Assembly (NCBI GenBank): GCA_036267155.1
Contig: DATAWP010000003.1
Span: forward strand, 52,412 to 116,411
DNA: 64,000 nucleotides
Direction of reading: 5' to 3'
From: PALSA-1353 sp036267155
GTDB lineage: Bacteria; Planctomycetota; Phycisphaerae; Tepidisphaerales; Tepidisphaeraceae
Shown: piece by piece, positions 27,501-35,150 of the stretch
How positions within the stretch are numbered: position 1 is the stretch's first letter
Layout of the letters: each line of letters starts with the position of its first letter
Made by a program: the position numbers and the translations under genes
The notes under the pieces: model-generated
Seen by the model: the letters and a program-made list of their open reading frames with translations, nothing else
Told to the model about the DNA's origin: nothing
Database searches by the model: none

Positions 27501-28512
27501 GGCGGTGGACGTGAAACTCGACAACGTCAAAGCGACGGTCGGCGATTACCGAATTCCGCTGGATCACGTCCGCTTGCCGCTTCGGCTGAAGCTTCCGCAG
27601 GTTGAATTCCTGGATTCCTCGCCGCTCGGCGGCCCCACCCTCGAAGCGCTCGGCGGCGCCGCGAACCTCACCGGAACGGTGACGCTGAACGACCAGCTCG
27701 ATTCCAGCATCGTTCTCGGCGTCGATGGAATGCTGCTGCAAGATCTGATGGCCACGAAGATCACGGGGCCCAAAAAGGATCTGATCGGAGATCTTCACAT
27801 GGAGCTGAACCTCGTGAATGCGCCGGTGCTGGCCGTGATCGCCCAGGCCACGCCGCCGACCACCCAGCCGTCAACCGCCGAGCCGGCCGAGCCTCCCTCG
27901 CCACTGCAAACGGTCGAGCTGCCGGCGAACTGGGGTTGGGCCAATATCGAGCTGACCCACGCCCGGCTCGCCGGGCTTGAACTCATTCAAGGCATGGGCA
28001 ATATCGCCAAGTCCGCCTTCGCGGATCTTTTCAAGCACGAGGACAAGAACAAACCGCGGACCATTATTCCGAAGGAAACCGCGAAAATCGTCTGCACGTT
28101 CGACAAGGATCACATTTCGCTTTCGCAGATCCACTATGAGGGCGAGGTCGTGGAAGCCGACGGCAAAGGTTACGTCACCCTGGACCAGCATTTGAACCTG
28201 GACCTGACCGGAGGCCTTATCCAAAAACTCGGAAGCCTGGGATCGGTCGGCGCCTGGATCAAGGAAGCCAGCGATTCGCTCCTGTACTATCACGTTTCCG
28301 GCACAGTTCATGACCTGCATTTTGAAGTCAAACGCGGCAACGGCGAGCCGATCGTTCTCGGCGCAAAGAAGATCACCCACGAAGGCGTCAAGGTCATCGG
28401 CACCGGTTTGAACACCGGCTTGAATGAAACACACAAGTTCTTTAACAAGCTGTTCAAGAAGAAAGATCAGGATCAGAATCAGAACCAGAATCAGGATCAG
28501 GGCAAGAATTGA
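24583..28512 (+). CDS. Giant AsmA-like protein with three internal repeats
   Basis: 1309 residues. There is one N-terminal membrane anchor (about 8-30, IRRILVSIGVLVLLGAAAVAIV) followed by a long beta-rich exported region. Three homologous units of about 340 residues start near 67, 402 and 744. Each contains a PG-x-x-(I/L)D opening, a PII(I/L)-x-(K/R)-I-V/I-L strand, (I/L)YYDPRI or IYDPRIPGT, a YLPP/FLPPQ(L/V)Q block and a DPM/DPT segment. Units are joined by Pro/Thr/Ala linkers including TTQPTTQP. The C-terminus (about 1085-1309) is a separate AsmA-C-like domain ending in a Gln/Asn/Asp-rich tail. AsmA-like proteins span the envelope and move or organise lipids (family knowledge; function here is inferred). 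Confidence 0.8.
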   Translation: MTKRRLIRRILVSIGVLVLLGAAAVAIVVHFRPGSIQDWIGSQLQDVANSYLNPKLSFTDLDYQYPLTVSLKNLHLTAQDPGNPGHTIDIIACQRAVLSLGEIPSIGKPIIIQKIVLNQPLISAVAVAPGSKDFIGFSNLVRGGTSEPETKTSEPPKKLSDVFQMRLVQLTDGKIVYDPRIPGTVPMMLDQINTALNIEPTAAGWYKLDTVIARKPVFDLDLAGQLNLDSFSVRNVDVKLLADLGQDKLDYLPPELQVLLKRYEAKGKLNVEVTGSMPVMDPMKGHVRAVVKLDRANIAVSGLRLPVDDFEMDARFGDGKVVLPSLKIATLGGTIDLSGEVALNDRLDADLHLQVANLVPEKLLANRAMMSPDPARLDLDFNLAASLMSVIGKAPPKPGEPLATIGLKNFRLSANDPANPGQRIDVVACKNLDVALGEPIISGKPIVIDRIILDQPVLSAVSVAPGAMQFAGVPNLPPQAAPATAPSGAAATETPAQKPGDIVRVKAFQLNGAKIIYDPRIPGTQRMCLDDINTTLNLDPDHPGCYRLSTNISRKPVFNLAVNGEVNIDDPGVQNLKLNLQADLTQNQLDFLPPQLQLILKQTKAKGRLDVRASTSVAMSDPMKGKSQLSVNLQNIDLSQSGMNIPIDDFSMSASFQNGKVVQSMRIAALKSVFDISGSAKLNSRLDTDMTLKLKDIDIETVLGALMPNRPAPTTSTKLNADVEIQSPIMVAMGAVRGAPGEPVATVNVRNLRLTTDDPLTPGQPLDFVSCDHFGVALSALPMPGSPILLDRVVVEHPALRAIAMAPQSKELAGFTALQNLAANPTPAEPTTQPTTQPAGPAMRLSDLFRMRTLSLTDASLYYDPRIDGTVPMSLNDITAKVDLDSEAGDAYRFDAVIPSKPDLDLEIAGRVNIDKMVADLLTVDLTTEIGKDAQTYLPPQVQQILQPYNAEASVSVKVRGTVPLTDPTAADLAVDVKLDNVKATVGDYRIPLDHVRLPLRLKLPQVEFLDSSPLGGPTLEALGGAANLTGTVTLNDQLDSSIVLGVDGMLLQDLMATKITGPKKDLIGDLHMELNLVNAPVLAVIAQATPPTTQPSTAEPAEPPSPLQTVELPANWGWANIELTHARLAGLELIQGMGNIAKSAFADLFKHEDKNKPRTIIPKETAKIVCTFDKDHISLSQIHYEGEVVEADGKGYVTLDQHLNLDLTGGLIQKLGSLGSVGAWIKEASDSLLYYHVSGTVHDLHFEVKRGNGEPIVLGAKKITHEGVKVIGTGLNTGLNETHKFFNKLFKKKDQDQNQNQNQDQGKN

Positions 28513-28554
28513 GTTTCAATTCGCCGCCCAATCGGGGATGTTCCGGTCACGCGC

Positions 28555-28607
28555 GTAACTGTTTCCCGCCGGGGGGCACAAATCATCTATATTGCGATAT
28601 CGAGCCA
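28555..28607 (-). repeat. Dispersed repeat, inverted partial copy
   Basis: This is the reverse complement of 12260-12312 with few changes. It starts with GTAACTGTTT and contains the run of Gs and ATCATCTATATTGCGATATCG. It lies just downstream of the AsmA-like gene and immediately precedes the large inverted repeat. Confidence 0.7.
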
Positions 28608-28640
28608 ACGCATGAAGAACAAGATGAACAACAAGAGGAT

Positions 28641-28821
28641 GATCGGTTGCGATTTTCTTGACGGCCGAAATCGCTGGCTCGAATATCAGAAATCGCTCCC
28701 GCCGCTGAGCCCGTTGGCCGGCCTGCCAATGTTCCGGCAAACCGTTTGCAACCCAAGAGTCGCCGCGTTCCGCGGCCTGTTCAGCGGAGTTTCGAACTCA
28801 AGTTCGACCTCAACCGTCCTT
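28641..28821 (+). repeat. Large imperfect inverted repeat, left arm
   Basis: This arm pairs with 28932-29113 in inverted orientation at roughly 85% identity by eye. Shared blocks include ATCAGAAATCGCT, CCGCCGCTGAGCCCGTTGG, AATGTTCCGGCAA, AGAGTCGCCGC, CAGCGGAGTTTCGA and CGACCTCAACCGTCCTT. An open frame crosses it, but nothing beyond the repeat itself supports coding. The first 40 bases match the repeat at 12.2 kb. Confidence 0.75.
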
Positions 28822-28931
28822 CGCAGCCCCGCTCGTCCGACCTCCGCGTGAATATCCAGCGGTGATGGCCCACCGACGCATTGCGTGCCGGGTCCTGTGG
28901 CAACCAACAGGAGGTCGGGCAAGCGGCGGTG

Positions 28932-29113
28932 AAGGACGGTTGAGGTCGAGCACGTGCTCGAAACTCCGCTGCGCTTGCCGCCGCAGGCGGCGACTCTTCG
29001 GTCGCAGACGGATTGCCGGAACATTGTCAGGCGGGCCAACGGGCTCAGCGGCGGCAGCGATTTCTGATATGCGAGCCGGCGATCTCGGCCGTGACGAAAA
29101 CTGCAACCGATAA
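28932..29113 (-). repeat. Large imperfect inverted repeat, right arm
   Basis: Reverse-complement partner of 28641-28821, with about 110 bases between the arms. Its outer end reads TTTTATCGGTTGCAGTTTTC on the minus strand, identical to the copy at 12.2 kb. A further outer element, CGGTAAACAGTTAC at 29167-29180, matches the terminus of the other copies and overlaps the stop codon of the AraC-type regulator gene. The whole 28513-29176 interval carries only this repeat material. Confidence 0.75.
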
Positions 29114-29176
29114 AAATCCGATGCATCGCACTCCGAAAACTACGCAGGTGGAGCCATTCCGCTTTGCGGTAAACAG

Positions 29177-30352
29177 TTACCCCTGCTCCGTGGCCGAAGA
29201 TCCGAGCCCCTCGTCATCTCCGCGTGCGCGGCGGCGGTACTGGCGCGGAGTCAGTCCGACGCTCTCGTGAAACGCGGTGCTGAGCTGGCGGGCTTCCTTA
29301 AATCCGCAGGCATCGGCGATTTCACGGACCGGGCGATCGGTGCGGGACAGCAACAGCTTGGCTCGCTCGAGCTGCACGCGGCGGATTTCCTGGTACGGCG
29401 AACGCCCCACCGCCCGCCGAAACCGGATCTCCAGCGAACGGCGCGACAGGCTCGTCCGCTGAAGCAAATCTTCCACATTGATTTCCCGACCCCCGCGATC
29501 GCGAATGAAGCGAACCGCGGCGGCAACCTCGGAATCGGCCAGCGCCAACACGTCCGTCGACCGCCGGGTGCTCACCTCCACCGGAGGCACGAGCATAGGC
29601 TTGAGCGGAGCCGACTCGCCAGACATTAACCGGCGCAGCATGGCCGCCGCCTCGTAGCCGATGAAATAGGTATCGAGCCGAACGCTGGAGAGCGGAATGC
29701 TCGACAGGTCGCAATACACTTCGTCGTTGCCCACGCCGAGCACGGCCGCCTCGTCGGGCACCGCGATTCCGAGTTGAATGGCTTCGCGAACGATTTGCCT
29801 GGCAACGTCGTCGTTGCAACAGAAAATCGCCAGCGGGCGCGGTAAGGTTTTGAGAATCTGCGCGCGATGAGCCGGATCGTCGCCGTCCTGATTCACGCAG
29901 GCGCAGGTTCGCGGCTTGAGCGCGTTGCCGAAGCCCTCGTACCGGCCACGCGAATATTCCCGACTCTCCGAGCCGCAGTAGGCGAAGCTCTGGAATCCGC
30001 GCTCCAGAAAATACGCCGCCGCCATCGCGCCCACCGCATGATCGTCGGGAAAAACGCTGGGAACCAATACCGGAGGAGAAAGCAGGTTGGCCACGTTGAC
30101 GGCCGGGATGCCGCTGCGGACAAGCGCTTCGCCGTCCTCATGCCTGCGGAGGTAAATGAGAACCCCGTTAACCTGGTCTCCGTTAACCTGGTCTCTTGTC
30201 AGCGTGCTGGCGGCAATCGGCTCGGTCCGCGGGTCGAAATCGAAATCCCATCCCCCGTGAACTTTGGCGAAATCCGCGATGCCCCGCAGCACCCCGCGGC
30301 TGTACCTGTTCGCAACATCGGCATACAGGCGCACACAAAGGTTTGGTGACAT
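29177..30352 (-). CDS. XylR-type transcriptional regulator (LacI-like sensor + AraC HTH)
   Basis: 391 residues. Residues about 1-275 form a periplasmic-binding-protein-like sensor of the LacI/GalR kind without the N-terminal HTH (start LCVRLYADVANRYSRGVLRGI, then FPDDHAVGAMAAAYFLERGF, IFCCNDDVARQI, DEAAVLGVGNDEVYCDL). The C-terminal 100 residues are an AraC double HTH (VEDLLQRTSLSRRSLEIRFR, RSPYQEIRRVQLERAKLLL, IADACGFKEARQLSTAFH). This is the layout of XylR and of many sugar-responsive planctomycete regulators. AGAGGTGAG supports the start. DQVNG occurs twice in a row because of an exact 15-bp duplication. The ligand is unknown and no sugar genes flank it. Confidence 0.9.
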   Translation of the reverse strand: MSPNLCVRLYADVANRYSRGVLRGIADFAKVHGGWDFDFDPRTEPIAASTLTRDQVNGDQVNGVLIYLRRHEDGEALVRSGIPAVNVANLLSPPVLVPSVFPDDHAVGAMAAAYFLERGFQSFAYCGSESREYSRGRYEGFGNALKPRTCACVNQDGDDPAHRAQILKTLPRPLAIFCCNDDVARQIVREAIQLGIAVPDEAAVLGVGNDEVYCDLSSIPLSSVRLDTYFIGYEAAAMLRRLMSGESAPLKPMLVPPVEVSTRRSTDVLALADSEVAAAVRFIRDRGGREINVEDLLQRTSLSRRSLEIRFRRAVGRSPYQEIRRVQLERAKLLLSRTDRPVREIADACGFKEARQLSTAFHESVGLTPRQYRRRARGDDEGLGSSATEQG

Positions 30353-30698
30353 GCCTCACCTCTTTTCGCCCAACCTTGCGCTAATTATGGGCGAAACTGC
30401 CGGAATTTGCACGCTTTGTTTCGCTGGCCGTCTGGTATCCCCGCGCAAAACCCTCCAAATTCCGGCCATCAATGGTTATCGGGTGTCAATCGTCTGGAAA
30501 ATGCCTATTCGCGGGGGGCGGTTCTGATAACATCGAATCATCGTGCGGCACCTGCGTTACCTGCCTCTGACGTTTCTGATCGGAAAAGAGGGGTTCGTCC
30601 TCTTTTTCCCGTTTCTGGTCGTGGTAATGGCGACGTATCTTATTTCAAGGGCAGTGGTTGTGGCGCATCGACATTAGAGGGCATCCCGCGGAATTGCC
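30353..30698 (-). promoter_or_regulatory. Upstream region of the XylR-type regulator with paired operator-like sites
   Basis: This 346-base gap has no gene. On the minus strand CATAAT (30384-30389) is a plausible -10 box for the regulator gene. An exact 11-bp inverted repeat, GCCGGAATTTG at 30399-30409 and CAAATTCCGGC at 30456-30466, flanks the expected -35 region with 46 bases between copies. These could be binding sites for the regulator itself, which would give looping autorepression (inference). The part from 30540 to 30698, downstream of uvrA, shows nothing I can name. Confidence 0.4.
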
Positions 30699-33605
30699 TC
30701 AGGCGATTTTCTGGTCGGGGGCCCGAGGGGCAGCCAATTTATGGCGAAGATATTCCCCGGTGTGGCTCTGTGCCGATTGCGCGACGGCTTCCGGCGTGCC
30801 TGATGCCACGACCCGGCCGCCTCCCTCGCCGCCTTCGGGGCCCATGTCGATGATCCAATCGGCACACTTGATGACATCCAGGTTGTGTTCGATCACCAGC
30901 ACGGTGTTGCCCAAATCCGCCAGGCGATTCAGAACGTTCAACAGGTTGTGAATATCCGCGAAGTGCAGGCCGGTGGTTGGCTCATCCAATACGTAGAGCG
31001 TGTGCCCCGTCGCCGATTTGCCCAATTCCGTCGCTAATTTGACGCGCTGCGCTTCGCCGCCGGAGAGCTGCGTGCTCGGCTGGCCCATCTTGATGTATTT
31101 CAATCCCACGTCATTGACGGCCTTGAGCAGCTGCGCGATGCGAGGGAAGTTTTCAAAAAACGCCAGGGCTTCCTCCACCGTCATGTTCAGCACATCCGCG
31201 ATATTCTTGCCGCGGTAATGAATTTCCAATGTTTCGGCGTTGTAGCGCGTGCCGCGGCACACCTCGCAATTCACATACACATCCGGCAAAAAATGCATCT
31301 CCACGCATTTATTTCCCTGCCCCTGGCACGCCTCGCAGCGGCCACCCTTGACGTTGAAACTGAATCGGCCGGCTTCGTATCCGCGAATTTTCGCCTCGCG
31401 CGTCTTGGCAAACACCCTGCGGATTTCATCAAACACGCCGGTGTACGTCGCGGGATTCGAGCGCGGCGTCCGGCCAATGGGGCTTTGATCGATCTCGATC
31501 ACCTTGTCGATCTTGCTGATGCCGTTGATCGCTTTGTGCGCCCCCGCCTTGACCTTCGAGCCGTTGAGTTTTCGCTTCAGCACCGGCAACAGGGTCTGAT
31601 TCACCAGCGTGGATTTTCCCGACCCGCTCACGCCCGTCACGCAAACCAGTCCGCCGAGGGGAATCGCCACGTCGATGTTCTTCAGATTGTTCTGCCGGCA
31701 ACCTCGCAGTTCCAGCGCGCTTTTGTTCGGATCGACCGGCCGCCGCGCGCCGGGCGCGACGATCGCATACTCGCCGACGAGATATTTGACGGTGGTGCTG
31801 TGAGTATTTTTCAGCACATCGGGCATCGGCCCCTCGCAGACCACTTCCCCGCCGTGGGCGCCGGCGCCGGGGCCGATGTCGATCAGATAATCCGATGACC
31901 GAATGCACTCTTCATCGTGTTCCACCATGATGACCGTGTTGCCGATTTCACGCAGCCGCCTGAGCGTTCGGATGAGCCGGGCATTGTCGCGCTGGTGAAG
32001 CCCGATGGTCGGCTCGTCGAGCACGTAGCAGACGCCGACCAGACCGCTGCCGACCTGCGTCGCCAGGCGGATGCGCTGGGCCTCGCCGCCGGAGAGGGTT
32101 GCCGTCCTGCGATCCAGGGTCAGATATCCCAAGCCGACATCCAGCATGAAACCAAGCCGGGCGGAAATTTCACGGACGATCGGCTCGGCGATCGCCGTCC
32201 CCTCTTCGTTCAGGCGCAGGTTCTGGAAAAATTCTTTTGCGCCCGCGACGGTCAGGGAAACGACATCGTGAATGCTGTAGCCGGGCAATTGAACCGCGGT
32301 TGCTCCCGGCAACGGGGCCGCGACGGGGCCGGAGGTATCGCTGTGCAGCCGCACGGCCAGGGCCTCGGTTTTCAGCCGGGTGCCGGCGCACACCGCGCAC
32401 GGTTGTTCCGATGTGTACTGATGCAGCCGGGTTTTGACGAATTCGCTTTCGGTGTTTTCGAAACGCCGCTGAAGATTCGGAAGAACGCCTTCGAACCACG
32501 TGCCGGTCCCGCCGTCGCCGCGCTTGTCGGTGCCGTCCATCAGAATCTGCTGGATTTTCCTGGGAATGTCCTTGAACGGAGCGGAATAGGAAATTCCAAA
32601 ATCACGGCAGAACTGCCGCAGCACCCGGCTGTAAAAGATGTTCATCCGCTTGCCGTGCTTGCGCCACGCCTCGATCGCCCCGTTCTCCAGCGAGATCGCC
32701 GGGTCGGGAACGATCAGTTCGGGATCGAACTCGCAGGTCGTCCCCAGCCCGTGACAGGCCGGGCACGCCCCGTGCGGGCTGTTGAAGCTGAATATCCGCG
32801 GCTCCAGTTCCGGCAGCGACATCCCCGGATGATCGGGGCACGCGAATTTCTCGCTGAAGGTCTGATCCGACCAGACGTTTGCTTCCTTCTGCACGGCCAC
32901 GACAACCAACCCCTGCGAAAGCTTCAATGCGGTCTCAATGCTGTCGGCCAACCGAGACCGAATTTCCGGCTTCAGAACGATCCGATCCACGATCGCTTCG
33001 ATCGTATGGACCTTGGTCTTCACCAATGCCGGCGGATTCTTGCCCGCCAGTTCCAGAATCTCCCCATCCACCCGGGCGCGGACGAATCCCTGCTTGTTGA
33101 TCGCCCCGAAAATATCCTTGTGCTCCCCCTTCTGCCCCTTGATCAGCGGCGAAAGAATCATGATCTTCGCGCCCGCCGGATATTTCATCACCGCATCGAC
33201 GATCTGCGTCGGCGACTGGCTCGCGATCACCCGTCCGCAAATCCAGCAGTGCGGCGTCCCCGCTCGGGCGAACAAGACGCGCAGATAATCATAAATCTCC
33301 GTCGTCGTCGCCACGATGCTGCGGGGATTGGACGAGGCCGACCTCTGCTCAATGGCGATCGTCGGCGGCAACCCCTCGATCTCATCAATATCCGGCTTCT
33401 GCAACTGCTCCAGAAACTGCCGGGCGTAAGCCGACAGCGATTCCACATATTTCCGTTGCCCCTCGGCATAGACGGTATCGAAAGCGAGCGTCGATTTCCC
33501 CGATCCGCTGAGCCCCGTGACGACGACAAGCTGATCGCGCGGAATGTCCACGTCGATATTTTTGAGATTATGCTCGCGCGCTCCTTTGATGCGGATGAAT
33601 TTCAT
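30699..33605 (-). CDS. uvrA: Excinuclease ABC subunit A
   Basis: 968 residues. UvrA is the damage-recognition ATPase of nucleotide excision repair and loads UvrB. It has two ABC modules: the first Walker A is GLSGSGKSTLAFDT near the N-terminus, the second is GVSGSGKSTLVNQT. The zinc-binding clusters CWICG, CPACHGLGT, CAVCAGTR and CEACQGQG are present. Signatures LSGGEAQRIRLATQ and LSGGEAQRVKLATEL precede YVLDEPTIGLH and YVLDEPTTGLH. The start is set at the ATG giving MKFIRIKGAREHNLKNI, the usual N-terminus; the frame stays open far upstream through the endonuclease V remnant. Confidence 0.96.
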   Translation of the reverse strand: MKFIRIKGAREHNLKNIDVDIPRDQLVVVTGLSGSGKSTLAFDTVYAEGQRKYVESLSAYARQFLEQLQKPDIDEIEGLPPTIAIEQRSASSNPRSIVATTTEIYDYLRVLFARAGTPHCWICGRVIASQSPTQIVDAVMKYPAGAKIMILSPLIKGQKGEHKDIFGAINKQGFVRARVDGEILELAGKNPPALVKTKVHTIEAIVDRIVLKPEIRSRLADSIETALKLSQGLVVVAVQKEANVWSDQTFSEKFACPDHPGMSLPELEPRIFSFNSPHGACPACHGLGTTCEFDPELIVPDPAISLENGAIEAWRKHGKRMNIFYSRVLRQFCRDFGISYSAPFKDIPRKIQQILMDGTDKRGDGGTGTWFEGVLPNLQRRFENTESEFVKTRLHQYTSEQPCAVCAGTRLKTEALAVRLHSDTSGPVAAPLPGATAVQLPGYSIHDVVSLTVAGAKEFFQNLRLNEEGTAIAEPIVREISARLGFMLDVGLGYLTLDRRTATLSGGEAQRIRLATQVGSGLVGVCYVLDEPTIGLHQRDNARLIRTLRRLREIGNTVIMVEHDEECIRSSDYLIDIGPGAGAHGGEVVCEGPMPDVLKNTHSTTVKYLVGEYAIVAPGARRPVDPNKSALELRGCRQNNLKNIDVAIPLGGLVCVTGVSGSGKSTLVNQTLLPVLKRKLNGSKVKAGAHKAINGISKIDKVIEIDQSPIGRTPRSNPATYTGVFDEIRRVFAKTREAKIRGYEAGRFSFNVKGGRCEACQGQGNKCVEMHFLPDVYVNCEVCRGTRYNAETLEIHYRGKNIADVLNMTVEEALAFFENFPRIAQLLKAVNDVGLKYIKMGQPSTQLSGGEAQRVKLATELGKSATGHTLYVLDEPTTGLHFADIHNLLNVLNRLADLGNTVLVIEHNLDVIKCADWIIDMGPEGGEGGGRVVASGTPEAVAQSAQSHTGEYLRHKLAAPRAPDQKIA

Positions 33606-33652
33606 ACGGCGAATTTCACCAAAATTGGAACGAATCATTGTAGGAACCAAGC

Positions 33653-33672
33653 CACAGGATGGCCATCCTGTG
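33653..33672. repeat. Palindromic repeat, copy 2
   Basis: A perfect 20-bp palindrome with half-site CACAGGATGG, preceded by AGC as in copy 1. It lies between the uvrA start and the endonuclease V remnant, so it may sit in the uvrA leader. Confidence 0.65.
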
Positions 33673-33695
33673 TCATTTGTGCTTACGATCCCGTC

Positions 33696-34235
33696 ATGCG
33701 CCGCGGAAAAACCGATCCCGATTGGCCCGACATCGTCAAAAAGTGGAAAGAAACCCAGCTCGCGCTGCGCAAGAAGAAGATGCGGATCGAACCGCTTTCC
33801 CCCTGCCGCGGTTCGTGGCCGGGGCGGACGCGGCGTTTTCGGTGGACAAACAAACCGTCCTTGCCGCCGCGGTCGTCTATGACCGGATCGAAAGGCGAAT
33901 CGTCGAGGTGGCCCATGCGACCCACCCGATCGAATTTCCTTACGTCCCCTCGTTCCTGAGCTTTCGGGAAGCCCCGACCGTGCTGGACGCGATCGCAAAG
34001 CTGCGGCACGAATGGGGCGTCGTTTGCTTTGACGGTCACGGGTACGCCCATCCGCGTCGGTGCGGGCTCGCGGCCCACATGTCCATCATGCTGAACCGGC
34101 CTGGCGTGGGAATCGCCAAAAGCCGGCTGATCGGTATCGGCGGCGGAACTGGCCATGGCACGTCTGAACGGATACCGAATTCCCGAGCCGACCCGGCAGG
34201 CCGATATCGAGGTTACCCGGCTGAAAGTCCGATAA
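33696..34235 (+). pseudogene. nfi: Endonuclease V (deoxyinosine endonuclease), frameshifted and internally deleted
   Basis: Endonuclease V nicks DNA next to deaminated adenine. The remnant starts in one frame (MRRGKTDPDWPDIVKKW ... RIEPLSP). It needs a one-base shift in a C run near 33805 to continue as LPRFVAGADAAFSVDKQT, AAAVVYD, PYVPSFLSFREAPTVLDAI, VCFDGHGYAHPRRCGLAAH and GVGIAKSRLIG, all close to the family. After SRLIG the reading leaps in another frame to ELAMARLNGYRIPEPTRQAD, the normal C-terminus. Roughly 45-50 residues, including the VSPGHR region, are missing. The breakpoint lies at a short ATCGG direct repeat (about 34125-34136). Two independent lesions argue for a real pseudogene. 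Confidence 0.8.
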
Positions 34236-34339
34236 CCGCGAAAATCCGCCGCCGGGTGATATATAATCCATTGCCTCCAGAAACCCTGGAGGGCACGACG
34301 ATATCGGCACTTAGCTGAAAGCAGGTGCCGGGCGAGGCA

Positions 34340-34669
34340 ATGAACTGGAAAATTGGCATCACCATTCTCGCCGGCGGTTTGGTCAGCGGATGCTTTTCGC
34401 CCGATCCCAAGTCCCTGACCAGCAACAGCGCGCCCAGCGAGATTCCGGCCATCAAGGAAGCGGCCGACAAAAAGGACCATCGCGCCATTCCCCGGCTCGT
34501 GCTGGATTTGGACGATAAAGACTCGGCCGTGCGCTTCGCGGCGATCAATGCCTTGCGGCGGATCACCGGCGAGGATTTCGGGTATCGGTATTATGACAAC
34601 GAACTCGACCGGCGTCCGGCGGTGATGCGGTGGCAAAAATGGTTGAAGGATCATCCCACACCCGGATGA
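34340..34669 (+). CDS. HEAT-repeat lipoprotein
   Basis: About 109 residues. MNWKIGITILAGGLVSGC is a lipoprotein signal peptide with a clear lipobox, and the mature part is short. It has a HEAT-like helical pair (AIPRLVLDLDDKDSAVRFAA then INALRRITGEDFGYRYYDNE) and ends RWQKWLKDH. An in-frame GTG at 34325 is an alternative start. Such proteins are common scaffolds in planctomycetes. It is the first gene of a tight rightward run that continues with the RsbW-like, STAS and MlaEFD genes (16-base gap to the next). Confidence 0.7.
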   Translation: MNWKIGITILAGGLVSGCFSPDPKSLTSNSAPSEIPAIKEAADKKDHRAIPRLVLDLDDKDSAVRFAAINALRRITGEDFGYRYYDNELDRRPAVMRWQKWLKDHPTPG

Positions 34670-34685
34670 CGGCGATGGCGGCAAT

Positions 34686-35147
34686 ATGACAGCCAGCGGC
34701 AATCAACCCCAGTCTGGGCCCCTCCCGCAACCGCAGCGGATCGAGTTGAAGATCACCAGTCATCCGGCTAATCTGCGCCACGTTCGCGAAGAGGTCGAGG
34801 AATTCGCGCGGTCCATTGGGTTGTCGGCGGAAACGTCCGATGCGGTGGGACTGGCGCTGAACGAAGCCTTGGCCAACGTGATTCGTCATGGCTATGACGG
34901 GGCGACAGACCGGCCGATCGTCGTTTCCGCCGAACGCGGCGAGGGAGAGATTCGTGTCCTCATCCGCGATTGGGCCAAGCCCTTCGATCCTTCGCTGCTG
35001 AAGGCCAAACGCCAGGGCGAACTCACGCCCGGTGGAATCGGCATGGTCTGCATCCACCAACTGATGGATGATGTAAAATTCGAGCGGCTACCCGATGGCA
35101 TGCTGCTGAAGATGGTCAAAAAAACGGCGACGCACAACACGCGGTGA
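34686..35147 (+). CDS. RsbW/SpoIIAB-type serine kinase (HATPase_c_2)
   Basis: 153 residues. After a Pro/Gln-rich head comes a GHKL ATPase fold: SDAVGLALNEALANVIRHGY (N box with metal-binding Asn), IRVLIRDWAKPFDPS (Asp of the G1 region), and GGIGMVCIHQLMDDVKF (lid/G2). This fold phosphorylates STAS-domain antagonists and may bind sigma factors. The next gene, 3 bases downstream, encodes a STAS protein, the expected partner. No sigma factor gene is present in the window. Confidence 0.88.
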   Translation: MTASGNQPQSGPLPQPQRIELKITSHPANLRHVREEVEEFARSIGLSAETSDAVGLALNEALANVIRHGYDGATDRPIVVSAERGEGEIRVLIRDWAKPFDPSLLKAKRQGELTPGGIGMVCIHQLMDDVKFERLPDGMLLKMVKKTATHNTR

Positions 35148-35150
35148 AAT

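Noticed and set aside
28612..29126. Open frames of 79 and 146 codons in the 28.6-29.1 kb interval
   Set aside because: They run through the two arms of an inverted repeat and resemble each other only because of it; no start signal or family support.
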